Shown piece after piece: positions 16,891 to 25,104 of a stretch of 64,000 nucleotides of DNA. A model generated the notes under the pieces. It made no database searches and had not been told where the DNA came from. It saw only the letters and a list, made by a program, of their open reading frames with translations. This DNA is from Bacteroidota bacterium (GTDB lineage: Bacteria; Bacteroidota; Bacteroidia; Bacteroidales; DTGW01): contig JAKPQD010000383.1 of NCBI GenBank assembly GCA_029572965.1, positions 1-64,000 of the forward strand, read 5' to 3'. The first letter of the stretch is position 1; each line of letters starts with the position of its first letter. The position numbers and the translations under genes were made by a program.

Positions 16891-16992
16891 AAACAAGGTT
16901 TTTCATCCGTAAATAATTTTATAAATAAGGTCGGATGAACCCCGAAAGGCTCTCCGAAGGAAATCTCGCATGATGAATATTTATCCTTGTTT
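16891..16992 (+). ncRNA. possible structured leader RNA or small RNA upstream of ftsE
   Basis: A closing stem AAACAAGG/CCTTGTTT (16891-16898 with 16985-16992) encloses an 8-bp hairpin TTCATCCG/CGGATGAA (16902-16909 with 16932-16939) and two small GC hairpins, CC-GAAA-GG (16942-16949) and TCC-GAA-GGA (16953-16961). TTCATC can instead pair with GATGAA at 16972-16977, extending the closing stem, so two exclusive folds exist, as in switches. The GC-rich core stands out from the AT-rich surroundings. I compared it by eye with glutamine, glycine, SAM and SRP-like motifs and none fits. It lies 119 nt before the ftsE start. Which strand is transcribed is inferred from the promoter at 16804-16831. Confidence 0.4.
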
Positions 16993-17111
16993 GTGTTTAA
17001 AAAATCATGCTCGTTTCATTTGAAAAAAATTTTAAAATAATTCAAAAGTCAAAACTCGTTTCAATTGTTCAAGATGTTGATTATTTTTACTCAAAATTAT
17101 TAAGAACCATT

Positions 17112-17822
17112 ATGTCGTTAGATACCATCATAGAATTCTGTAATGCAAAGATTTGCCAACAGGATCACCTTGTAATGAGCAATGTAAACTTCAAAGTCGA
17201 TAAAGGCGAATTTGTTTACCTCATAGGCAAAGTTGGAAGTGGAAAATCTTCGCTGATAAAAACCATCAATGCTGAGCTTCCTTTGACTGAAGGAACTGGA
17301 TTTGTGGCCGGTTTTGAACTTGATAAACTTAAACCCAGGAAAATCCCTTATCTCAGAAGAAAACTTGGTGTTGTGTTTCAGGATTTTCAGCTGCTTACAG
17401 ACCGTACTGTAATTAAAAACCTTGAATTTGTACTTAAAGCCACCGGATGGAAAGACAAAAAAGAGATTGAAAAACGTATTGCCGATGTGTTGGAAAAGAC
17501 AGGCCTTACCACTAAAGGCTACAAGATGCCGCACCAACTTTCAGGAGGCGAACAACAACGTGTTTCTATTGCCCGTGCTTTGCTCAACGACCCGGAAATA
17601 ATATTGGCAGACGAGCCTACCGGTAATCTCGACCCGGACACCTCGGCCGGTATCATGAACCTGCTATTTGAAATCAGCCACAATGGCCGTGCCGTAATTA
17701 TGGCAACTCACAACTACACGTTTTTAAAGAACTTCCCATCTCGTATAGTTAAATGCGAAAATGGAACACTTGTAGAAAAAGCCCAAAGCGAAGAAATAGA
17801 CTTTGAAACGTTGATGAATTAA
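17112..17822 (+). CDS. ftsE: cell-division ABC ATPase FtsE
   Basis: ATPase of the FtsEX complex that couples the divisome to peptidoglycan hydrolases. The 236-residue protein has Walker A (GKVGSGKS), Q-loop (VFQDFQLL), signature LSGGEQQR, Walker B with [12 protein letters not shown] and the H-loop [26 protein letters not shown] is typical of FtsE. The start is ATG 17112 ([14 protein letters not shown]); the frame open back to 17007 would add 35 residues unlike the family. ftsX is not adjacent, so a LolD-type ATPase is the alternative, but the FtsE-like Walker B region and solitary placement common in Bacteroidota favour FtsE. It follows the possible structured RNA. Confidence 0.85.
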   Translation: MSLDTIIEFCNAKICQQDHLVMSNVNFKVDKGEFVYLIGKVGSGKSSLIKTINAELPLTEGTGFVAGFELDKLKPRKIPYLRRKLGVVFQDFQLLTDRTVIKNLEFVLKATGWKDKKEIEKRIADVLEKTGLTTKGYKMPHQLSGGEQQRVSIARALLNDPEIILADEPTGNLDPDTSAGIMNLLFEISHNGRAVIMATHNYTFLKNFPSRIVKCENGTLVEKAQSEEIDFETLMN

Positions 17823-17966
17823 GGTTTTTGCAAAACAATAATATCATTTGATAGTATCAATGTAAAAGAAGACTTTTACATACAATCGAGTCCTCAATAC
17901 TTTTTTTATCGTCCATAAAAATATTACTTTTGCAATACTAAAAACTTGAAATTGAGCAACAAGCGT

Positions 17967-18263
17967 ATGGATAGAGATGAGATAATCAAATACCTGACAG
18001 GACAGAAAGAATATTTCAACCATCGGTACAACATTGCCCAAATAGGCTTGTTTGGAAGTTTCGCCCGAAATACGCAAACAAAAGATAGCGATATTGATAT
18101 TGTTTATACAATGGCTCAAAACAAAAAACTTAGTTATTATCAATTGTTTGAAATTATTGAAACTTTGGAAAGCCACTTTAAACGGAATGTTGAGTTGGTA
18201 AATGATAAATATATGGAACCCATTATTAAACATGACGCACAAAAGGATATAATATATGTTTAG
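17967..18263 (+). CDS. MNT-type nucleotidyltransferase antitoxin (MntA-like)
   Basis: A 98-residue minimal nucleotidyltransferase. Its motif GLFGSFAR (28-34) and DSDIDIVY (40-47; Asp42 and Asp44 metal ligands) define the MNT fold, with a third acidic position near NVELVND. In MntA-HepT pairs this protein AMPylates the HEPN toxin to silence it. I start at ATG 17967; a TTG further upstream (17946) would add seven residues. The HEPN gene begins within its last codons (18256), giving the usual overlapping TA arrangement with antitoxin first. All catalytic residues are intact although the toxin gene is broken. Confidence 0.88.
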   Translation: MDRDEIIKYLTGQKEYFNHRYNIAQIGLFGSFARNTQTKDSDIDIVYTMAQNKKLSYYQLFEIIETLESHFKRNVELVNDKYMEPIIKHDAQKDIIYV

Positions 18264-18676
18264 CAATAAAAACCTGATACATATACTTACAATTCTGGAG
18301 GCTGCCGAGAAATGCTTTATTTATAATTGATAATGCTGAAGATTTCTTCAGGCATAACGACCAACTTAACTACAATGCTTGTGTTACACTGCTTTTAGCA
18401 ATTGGGGAAGAAAGTAAAAGTATTGAAGAAGGTTTAAAGCAAGAATTCCCGAATATAAACTGGAAGGCAATAGCCGGAATGCGAAATATCATGGCCCATA
18501 ATTACAGAGGAATTGACCCGGAAATGGTTTTTGAAATTATTGCCGAAAATCTGCCAACCTTAAAGGAATGCATGTTGAATATGTTACAGCGGGTGCATTT
18601 TGAACAAGATTTATTGGACAAAGCCCTAAATTCAATTTTCTACACACATCTTTCTTATTTAAAAAATTGTAAATGA
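18256..18676 (+). pseudogene. HEPN-domain toxin (HepT-like) with a +1 frameshift
   Basis: Translation from ATG 18256 gives MFSNKNLIHILTILEAAEK and then stops at 18328-18330. If one base near 18313 is skipped, the frame continues ALFIIDNAEDFFRHNDQLN and on to the stop at 18674-18676, giving a full HEPN/DUF86-like protein of about 139 residues. The RNase motif RxxxxH is intact as RNIMAH (from about 18482). Start, length and overlap with the MNT gene are exactly those expected of an MntA-HepT module, so a single inserted base is the simplest explanation. It may be a real inactivation, a sequencing error, or less likely recoding. The fragment with ATG 18479 alone would lack the first helices. Confidence 0.85.
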
Positions 18677-18704
18677 TAGAATAGAAACTCCAATGAATTC
18701 TTCA

Positions 18705-19946
18705 TTACTTACCAAACAACGCCTTCAACTCCTTCAAATCAACCTTAAAGTCAACCAGTTTGAATTCTGTGACTTTGTAAAAATAATATGCTAAATATAT
18801 TGTAGAAGCCAGATAAGAAATACTGGTTGCCACAGCAGCCCCTTTCATTCCATATATTTTCAACAATAAAGGAGCCAGGACAACAGTAAATAAAATACCT
18901 ACCAAAGATTTATTCAACAAAATATTAGTATTTCCAATAGCCGAAAAATAATGCCCATACACCAAATTAAGAGACATAGCCAATATTCCGGGACATATAA
19001 AGAAAAGAACAGGTTTTATTGCACCAAAATCTTTCCCAAAAATAAATGAATACAGGCTTATAGGCATAATAAGCAATACTACATACAACAATGCAGAGAA
19101 CCAAATACTATACCGCACCGAAACTTTAGTATAATAAATACCTTCATCATTACTGGCTACATTTATCACCTTTGAATAAAGCACTGTAGATATACTTCTA
19201 CTTATCACCCAAATAGACTCTGCAATTGCAATAGCAGTTGAATATATACCTACCTCCGAAATACCCGCAAAATATAAAATGAGAAAGTACACCACACGGT
19301 AATTGACAAACTGTATCAACGAACTTAGCTCAGTCTGCCAACCATATACAAACATTTCGCGGCCAAGCTTATAATCAATAACTAATCTTGGCTTGTTTTG
19401 CCTGAAACTAATAATCGCACTTACTATATACACAATAAAAAAAGCCAAAATATAGGCCTTAAAATATACAACTTCAGTTTTTACAGGTAATACATAATAC
19501 AAAGCAAACACAAAGATAATATTGATAAGAGGTTGAATAAAACTTAAAATGTTGTAAAGCTTGAATTGTTGTTTTGCCGAAAAATACAACAAATGTAATG
19601 TGGACAAGGAATTTAAAAGCGTAATAAAAAATATATACTGAAAGCTCCCATGCTTCAGGGCAAAGGAAAATAGTAATGAAAATACGGCAGTACTCACCAA
19701 TGTCCACAAATAAGCAATAGGCATAATAACCGAAAAACCACGCTTTGGAGTATAAAACGCCACACAACTGCCGGCAAGTATATTATTGATAATTGCAATA
19801 ATAGAAACATCAGCAATTACAATAGCTATATTCCCCCTACCCTCAGGGCCCCAGAGATTAGTAGATACAACAACCAACAGAAAATTTATCAGTACTATTC
19901 CCGCTTTTGAAATAAATGTATTACGTATGGTACTTAAAAAACTCAC
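18705..19946 (-). CDS. polysaccharide flippase (Wzx/MATE-like, MVF superfamily)
   Basis: A 413-residue inner-membrane protein with about 12 hydrophobic segments, starting SFLSTIRNTFISKAGIVLINF and NLWGPEGRGNIAI, the usual beginning of oligosaccharide-lipid flippases (Wzx). It would move undecaprenyl-linked glycans across the inner membrane for surface polysaccharide. The start is GTG at 19946, overlapping the stop of the upstream glycosyltransferase as GTGA, indicating translational coupling. No other polysaccharide genes follow, so this is a two-gene remnant or satellite of a larger locus. Confidence 0.88.
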   Translation of the reverse strand: MSFLSTIRNTFISKAGIVLINFLLVVVSTNLWGPEGRGNIAIVIADVSIIAIINNILAGSCVAFYTPKRGFSVIMPIAYLWTLVSTAVFSLLFSFALKHGSFQYIFFITLLNSLSTLHLLYFSAKQQFKLYNILSFIQPLINIIFVFALYYVLPVKTEVVYFKAYILAFFIVYIVSAIISFRQNKPRLVIDYKLGREMFVYGWQTELSSLIQFVNYRVVYFLILYFAGISEVGIYSTAIAIAESIWVISRSISTVLYSKVINVASNDEGIYYTKVSVRYSIWFSALLYVVLLIMPISLYSFIFGKDFGAIKPVLFFICPGILAMSLNLVYGHYFSAIGNTNILLNKSLVGILFTVVLAPLLLKIYGMKGAAVATSISYLASTIYLAYYFYKVTEFKLVDFKVDLKELKALFGK

Positions 19947-21073
19947 TTTTTTCTCACCTCTTTTATAAAGTTGACAAAAACATCAGAATATTTATCCCAG
20001 TTATAACACGTCTTTGCCATATTCCTGGCATTATCTGAATGTTTTTTATACAAAAAGCTATCTTCAATGTATTGTTTGATAATATCAGCAATCAACCTAT
20101 GGTCTGCAGGATCAACTAAATAACCCAAACCATCTATTGGCATGTGCTGCCTTATAGCTTTCAAATCAGAATACACAACAGGTTTTCCGGCGGCCAGGTA
20201 ATTAAAAAGCTTGATAGGTAAAGCATGGTTATTTTCAATACACCTGATTCGCAAATCAAAACAAAGATCCACATCAGCAAGCTCTTCTATAAACTTGTAA
20301 TAACCCAGGAAGTCAAACCTGACTATCTCCAGCTCATTATACTTCAGCCTGAAAGTTTCAAAAACTTTTGCGTCACCATCAGACGGAAACCATCCAATGA
20401 TTTTCAACCTGATTTTATTAACCCCATTTAATGCAATATATTGCTCAACGGCTTTCAAAAAATTAACAAAACCTTTTTCTTGAGTCAATTTTCCACTATA
20501 ACATAAGGTAAACTTTGTGCCTTTATCTTTCTCAGGCAGATTGGCAAAATATTCCCAACTCGAATAATAAGGCAATTCAATAGCCTTTTTAAATGGAAAA
20601 AGTACCTTAAATGGAACTGCTTTATAATATTCTCCAAAAATAAAAGCATTGGAAACCCAGGCCCCAATATAGTTTATTACAACATAAACCAGGCTTTTAA
20701 ATACCTTAACAGGAAAAACTCCTTTTAAATGCTGCTTTTTAGAAGGGTACCACTCTGTAACATCGTAAATAACAACTGATTTAGTCCTACATTTCTTTCT
20801 GTATTTCCAACTGAAATAAGCTGAAGTAGGCTCGGAACAAACAATAACATCTGGTCTAAAGCCTGACAAATAAGCCAAAACCTCATTGGCCTTTTTCTTA
20901 ATGTCAGTACTTTCAATAGTCTTAAAGCTCAGATTATTAACATGCTCGTCAATTATTGCATGTAAAGCAATAATCTGAACCTCAAATCCAGCTTTGCATA
21001 ATGTTTTTGCCTGATGGTAAAATATCCGGTCATCATTTACAGGATGTGTTGTTGCAACAAAAGCAACTTTCAT
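19943..21073 (-). CDS. glycosyltransferase family 4-like protein
   Basis: A 376-residue GT-B glycosyltransferase. The N-terminal domain begins MKVAFVATTHPVNDDRIFYHQAKTL, the pattern of GT4-type enzymes acting in surface glycan synthesis. The C-terminal nucleotide-sugar domain has KFTLCYSGKLTQEKGF, RLKIIGWFPSDGD, the ELADVDLCFDLR segment and the donor-binding stretch HALPIKLFNYLAAGKPVVYSDL (EX7E-like region with the first Glu replaced). A central hydrophobic stretch (SLVYVVINYIGAWVSNAF) may associate with the membrane. Coupled to the flippase gene by a 4-bp overlap. The donor and acceptor cannot be inferred. Confidence 0.88.
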   Translation of the reverse strand: MKVAFVATTHPVNDDRIFYHQAKTLCKAGFEVQIIALHAIIDEHVNNLSFKTIESTDIKKKANEVLAYLSGFRPDVIVCSEPTSAYFSWKYRKKCRTKSVVIYDVTEWYPSKKQHLKGVFPVKVFKSLVYVVINYIGAWVSNAFIFGEYYKAVPFKVLFPFKKAIELPYYSSWEYFANLPEKDKGTKFTLCYSGKLTQEKGFVNFLKAVEQYIALNGVNKIRLKIIGWFPSDGDAKVFETFRLKYNELEIVRFDFLGYYKFIEELADVDLCFDLRIRCIENNHALPIKLFNYLAAGKPVVYSDLKAIRQHMPIDGLGYLVDPADHRLIADIIKQYIEDSFLYKKHSDNARNMAKTCYNWDKYSDVFVNFIKEVRKK

Positions 21074-21167
21074 TGTTTTTAAACATTATATTAATAAGTC
21101 CTGCTTCGGCTACATCAAACTCAAAGCCTCAAGTAAAACAACGTAGCATCCCAATAACCATATTTAT

Positions 21168-22430
21168 TTACCTTACAATAGTCTGTTCCCTGTTAGGGCC
21201 AACAGAAACAATGCTTACAGGAACCCCTGTTTCTTTCTCTATAAACTGAATGTATTTTTTCAGGTTCACTGGTAATGAATCATAAGTTTTACAAGTGGTT
21301 ATATCTTCATTCCAACCGTCTAACTCAGCATATACAGGCTCTAAACCGTTTTCAATACTATAAGGAAACTCATCTGTAAGCTGTCCATCAATCTTGTAAT
21401 GCGTACATACAGGGATCTTGGCCATTCCAGACAGAACATCTGATTTGGTCAAAATAATCTGGGTAACTCCATTAATAGCTATTGAATATTTCAATGCTAC
21501 CAGATCGAGCCAGCCACAACGACGTGGACGGCCGGTTGTAGCGCCATATTCACAACCTTTTTTACGTAATTCTTCACCTTGGGCATTAATTTGCTCTGTA
21601 GGAAATGGACCACTCCCTACCCTTGTGCAATAGGCCTTTACAATACCAAAAACTTCACCAATACTGCGAGGTGCAACACCCAACCCTGTACATGCACCGG
21701 CACAAATGGTATTTGAAGACGTAACATAAGGATATGAGCCAAAATCAATATCAAGCAATGTTCCCTGCGCACCTTCTGCAAGAATAGTCTGGTTTTTCTT
21801 TATAGCATTATTAACAATATGCTCGCTGTCAACCAATTTGAATTGTTTTAATACCTCAATGCTGGCAAGCCATTCCTTTTCCTGCTCATCAATGTTGTAT
21901 TCGAAATTATATTGTTTTAGTATCTCAGCATGTTTAGCTTTCAAACTATTGTAGCGTTCTTTGAAATCAGGCAATAATGTATCTCCCACTCTAAGGCCGT
22001 TTCTACCGGTCTTGTCCATGTATGTAGGACCAATACCACGAAGGGTAGAACCTATCTTCGTAGCACCTTTGGCAGCTTCAGATGCAGCATCAAGCGTGCG
22101 GTGTGTTGGTAAAATAAGGTGTGTTTTTTTTGAAATAACAAGGTTTTTCTTTAAGTCAACACCAAGTTTTATCAGCTCATTATACTCTTTTACAAATACA
22201 ATAGGGTCTAAAACAACTCCATTGCCAATAATATTCAGTTTATTTTCGTGAAAAACACCAGACGGGATCAGGTGCAACACATGCTTTATATTATTAAACT
22301 CCAGCGAATGTCCGGCATTGGGGCCACCCTGAAACCTTGCTATGATATCATATTTCGGAGTAAGTACATCTACAACCTTACCTTTTCCTTCATCACCCCA
22401 TTGCAATCCTAAGAGTACATCAACTTTCAT
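21168..22430 (-). CDS. purA: adenylosuccinate synthetase
   Basis: Catalyses GTP-dependent formation of adenylosuccinate from IMP and aspartate in purine synthesis. Signatures: GLQWGDEGKGK near the N terminus with catalytic Asp, FQGGPNAGHSL with catalytic His, GSTLRGIGPTYMDK, AEGAQGTLLDIDFGSYPYVTSS, and TTGRPRRCGWLDLVALKYS. The C terminus has VGPNREQTIV. At 420 residues it is full length. I use ATG 22430 (MKVDVLLG) rather than the TTG two codons upstream. It lies upstream of the glycosyltransferase pair on the same strand, separated by 94 bp. Confidence 0.97.
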   Translation of the reverse strand: MKVDVLLGLQWGDEGKGKVVDVLTPKYDIIARFQGGPNAGHSLEFNNIKHVLHLIPSGVFHENKLNIIGNGVVLDPIVFVKEYNELIKLGVDLKKNLVISKKTHLILPTHRTLDAASEAAKGATKIGSTLRGIGPTYMDKTGRNGLRVGDTLLPDFKERYNSLKAKHAEILKQYNFEYNIDEQEKEWLASIEVLKQFKLVDSEHIVNNAIKKNQTILAEGAQGTLLDIDFGSYPYVTSSNTICAGACTGLGVAPRSIGEVFGIVKAYCTRVGSGPFPTEQINAQGEELRKKGCEYGATTGRPRRCGWLDLVALKYSIAINGVTQIILTKSDVLSGMAKIPVCTHYKIDGQLTDEFPYSIENGLEPVYAELDGWNEDITTCKTYDSLPVNLKKYIQFIEKETGVPVSIVSVGPNREQTIVR

Positions 22431-22553
22431 TATCAATTTAATTAAAATTTTGCTTTAAAATCATTTTTTCAAAAAACGTGGCAAGTTAACTCAATTTTTT
22501 CTGGCAGCAAAATTAAAAATCAGATTAAAAAAAATAGTTATAAACAGCCACAG

Positions 22554-23228
22554 CTAATAAATCCTGACCTTTATTGGCAGCATCCTGATGACAATCCCAT
22601 TTCGGCCACTAATAGTAAAAACCAAAGAAATTTCCAACCCTGGGTACAATTTCGCAATTACTTCATTACCTATTGTATCACTTTCAAATGAATATGTCAT
22701 ATATTGATGCCCTATAGCATAGCCAACAGTAATACTTTTCACTTTAAACCATTTAGATTCATTTGTCAAATCATCACTCAAAGCAACACTAAATTTATTC
22801 GTTTTTTTCAAACGCAACAAAGACAAATATTTCAGTGTATCTAACCTGTCAAAGTCATACTTAATATAAGGTTTCGGGAAAGCCAATACTTCCATTTCCT
22901 TTTCAAAAACAGGCATTCCGGTAGTATCACCTTCTTTATACAGCCTGATGATGGTCTTACCGGGTTTTGATGGCACTACAATAAACATAGTATCCTCTTC
23001 CATGGCCAGTCCCATAGTACATTCAACTAAAACCGGGAAATTGATTTTTTGCTTATCTACATATATATAATTATCAATTCCGGCATACAAAGCATTGCTG
23101 TATGAATATATAGCATCAATAGTATCTTTCCCTTGCGGGGTATATGCCTGACATGGAGGATAATCAGCCTTACCCGATAAAATCAAGGCTTGGAAAGCAA
23201 ATATTATTAGTAAAAATATGTTTTTCAA
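22554..23228 (-). CDS. secreted protein resembling the GldM C-terminal domains
   Basis: A 224-residue secreted protein with a signal peptide (LLIIFAFQALILSGKA). The body begins YSYSNALYAGIDNYIYVDKQ, close to the LYIGVDNP-type opening of the GldM C-terminal region of the type IX secretion/gliding motor, and continues with Ig-like strand patterns (VPSKPGKTIIRLYK; FEKEMEVLAFPKP; FSVALSDDLTNESKWFKV; GLEISLVFTISGRNG). It lacks the GldM membrane helix and N-terminal domains, so it would be a GldM-like periplasmic or surface protein. The similarity is by eye and moderate. Single gene, divergent from the cyclase-HD gene. Confidence 0.5.
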   Translation of the reverse strand: MKNIFLLIIFAFQALILSGKADYPPCQAYTPQGKDTIDAIYSYSNALYAGIDNYIYVDKQKINFPVLVECTMGLAMEEDTMFIVVPSKPGKTIIRLYKEGDTTGMPVFEKEMEVLAFPKPYIKYDFDRLDTLKYLSLLRLKKTNKFSVALSDDLTNESKWFKVKSITVGYAIGHQYMTYSFESDTIGNEVIAKLYPGLEISLVFTISGRNGIVIRMLPIKVRIY

Positions 23229-23396
23229 TTTTTAGTATATTCTTATTCAGTGTCTTAATCAAAAATAATACGCTCCATCAAATAATACAATTCTTTTTAT
23301 TCAATATAATTTGGTTTAATTTCTGAAAAGAAACCCCCAACCTGTAACCAAAATTTCCGTTAAAATACGCTATATTTACAGCAAAAGACTTTTAAA

Positions 23397-24791
23397 GTGG
23401 ATAATTACGAAGAATTAGTCAAACGAATAGCCCGTCTGGTAAAACAAAACAAGGAGTTGAAGGAAGTCAACTCTAAGCTTTTGCAACAAAACGAAACTTT
23501 GCAGGAAGAAAACGAACAGTTTAAAAAACTTATCAGTGAATTACATTTAAAACCTACAGGACAAAAAAAATTAGAAGAAGAACAAAAAACAATCAGGTTT
23601 AATGTTGCTACTGTATTGTTTGCCAACATTCATGGCTTCTCAAAAATAGCCGACAAAACCAACTCCCAGGCATACATGGACGAACTCGATGCTATTTTGT
23701 ACCACTTTGATAATATTGTGCACAAATATCATATCGAAAGGATTAAAACCATTGGCGATACATTGATGTGTGCCGGTGGTATCCCCGAAAAAAACATTAC
23801 CAACCCTGTTGAAGTTGTATTGGCCGCCCTCGAAATGCATCAAATCCTTGCTGATATTCAAATGCGCAATCCAGATAAACAAGTTTGGGAATTAAAAATG
23901 GGCATTCATACCGGCCCTGTTACTGCTAACATTAGCGGAACCAAAAAAAATGTTTACGATATAAAAGGCGACACTGTCAATATAGCCACCCGCTTAGAAT
24001 CTACAGGTACCCCTGGCCAGATTGTCATATCGGCCAACACTTATGAAATGGTAAAAGAATTTTTCGTATGTGAATACATTGGCAAAATGCCTATCAAATA
24101 TTTTGGCGATATCGAAATGTATATTGTCAAAGGAATAAAACCAGAATTAACTGTCAATGAAGAAGGGCTTATCCCTAATCAAAACTTTAAAATACGGTTT
24201 AACCTTATTCAGTTTACTGATATTCAAGAAATTATCCTCGACAAGCTCGAAAAAGAGCTCCCTCCTTATTTATATTACCATAACGTAAAACACACTGTTG
24301 ACGTAGTTACCGAAGTAGAACTTATCGGATGGGGCGAAGGTGTTTCAGATGAAGAAATCTTGCTTTTAAAAACTGCAGCACTGTTTCATGATGCAGGTCA
24401 TACCATTGCTTATGACAATCACGAATATCACGGTACTATCCTGGCCCGCGAATTTTTGCCCAAGTATGGTTATACCATCGAACAAATTGAACAAATTTGC
24501 GACCTGATTATGGCTACAAGGCTCCCTCCTAAGCCAAAGAACCTGCTTGAAAAAATCATGTGCGACTCAGACCTTGATTATCTTGGCCGTAGTGATTTTA
24601 TTCCAGTTTCAAATACACTTTACAAAGAATTAAAAGAACAAAACAAAATTGGGACTCTCAATGAATGGAATAAACTTCAACTCAAGTTTATCTCAGGACA
24701 TCAGTATTTTACCCAAACCGCCCAAAATTTGCGTGAAGTAAATAAGCAAAAACAGATTGAACGCATTTCACAATTAATTGAACCCGACTAA
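23397..24791 (+). CDS. coiled coil - class III nucleotide cyclase - HD domain fusion
   Basis: A 464-residue soluble signalling protein. Residues 10-65 are a coiled coil. Residues about 66-250 are a class III adenylate/guanylate cyclase domain (FNVATVLFANIHGF, ERIKTIGDTLMCAGG, LKMGIHTGPV, GDTVNIATRLES). Residues about 270-460 are an HD hydrolase domain (YYHNVKHTVDV, AALFHDAGH, DSDLDYLGR). The first metal-binding Asp of the cyclase is Asn77 (FANI instead of FADI); the second metal Asp, the substrate Lys and the Asn/Arg transition-state pair are present. So the cyclase may be impaired or nucleotide-sensing, while the HD site looks intact. The start is GTG 23397; no in-frame ATG precedes the coiled coil. 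First of a possible four-gene unit. Confidence 0.9.
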   Translation: MDNYEELVKRIARLVKQNKELKEVNSKLLQQNETLQEENEQFKKLISELHLKPTGQKKLEEEQKTIRFNVATVLFANIHGFSKIADKTNSQAYMDELDAILYHFDNIVHKYHIERIKTIGDTLMCAGGIPEKNITNPVEVVLAALEMHQILADIQMRNPDKQVWELKMGIHTGPVTANISGTKKNVYDIKGDTVNIATRLESTGTPGQIVISANTYEMVKEFFVCEYIGKMPIKYFGDIEMYIVKGIKPELTVNEEGLIPNQNFKIRFNLIQFTDIQEIILDKLEKELPPYLYYHNVKHTVDVVTEVELIGWGEGVSDEEILLLKTAALFHDAGHTIAYDNHEYHGTILAREFLPKYGYTIEQIEQICDLIMATRLPPKPKNLLEKIMCDSDLDYLGRSDFIPVSNTLYKELKEQNKIGTLNEWNKLQLKFISGHQYFTQTAQNLREVNKQKQIERISQLIEPD

Positions 24792-24801
24792 AATAAGTAT
24801 C

Positions 24802-25101
24802 ATGATTACAACCTGTGTATATGTTGAAGTGAAGCCTGAATTCATAAACGAATTCATTAAAGAGTCTGAAGCAAACCACAACGAAGCAATAAAAGAACCA
24901 GGAAACTTAAGGTTCGACATATTACAACTTGCTGAAAACCCATGCATGTTTATGTTATATGAAGCATATATTTCAGAAGAAGCAGCTGCTGCTCATAAAA
25001 CGACTGCTCACTATTTCAAATGGCGTGAAAACGTAGAGAAGATGATGGCCAAACCTCGCAACGGAATAAAATACAACATTCTGCTACCTAAAACTTTTTA
25101 A
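24802..25101 (+). CDS. antibiotic-biosynthesis-monooxygenase (ABM) domain protein, LsrG/YgiN-like
   Basis: A 99-residue dimeric ferredoxin-like alpha-beta-barrel protein. It has the family order VYVEVKPEFINEFIKESEANHNEAIKEPGNLRFDILQ, then FMLYEAYISEEAAAAHKTTAHYFKW and a C-terminal KPRNGIKYN strand. The EPGNLRFDILQ and HKTTAHYFKW segments are closest to LsrG (autoinducer-2 phosphate isomerase) and quinol monooxygenase YgiN. Which activity it has is uncertain; a role in handling reactive carbonyls together with the following alcohol dehydrogenase is inference. Start at ATG 24802, 10 bp after the cyclase-HD stop. Confidence 0.82.
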   Translation: MITTCVYVEVKPEFINEFIKESEANHNEAIKEPGNLRFDILQLAENPCMFMLYEAYISEEAAAAHKTTAHYFKWRENVEKMMAKPRNGIKYNILLPKTF

Positions 25102-25104
25102 GCC

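Noticed and set aside
16891-16992. Known riboswitch (glutamine, glycine, SAM) or SRP RNA
   Set aside because: CCGAAGGA-like words occur in several of these, but the surrounding conserved segments are missing and the stems do not fit.
17007-17111. 35-residue N-terminal extension of FtsE
   Set aside because: It begins at an ATG but is unlike FtsE proteins, which start close to the first beta strand; start moved to 17112.
18705-21073. Capsule biosynthesis locus
   Set aside because: Only two genes are present, between ordinary housekeeping genes.
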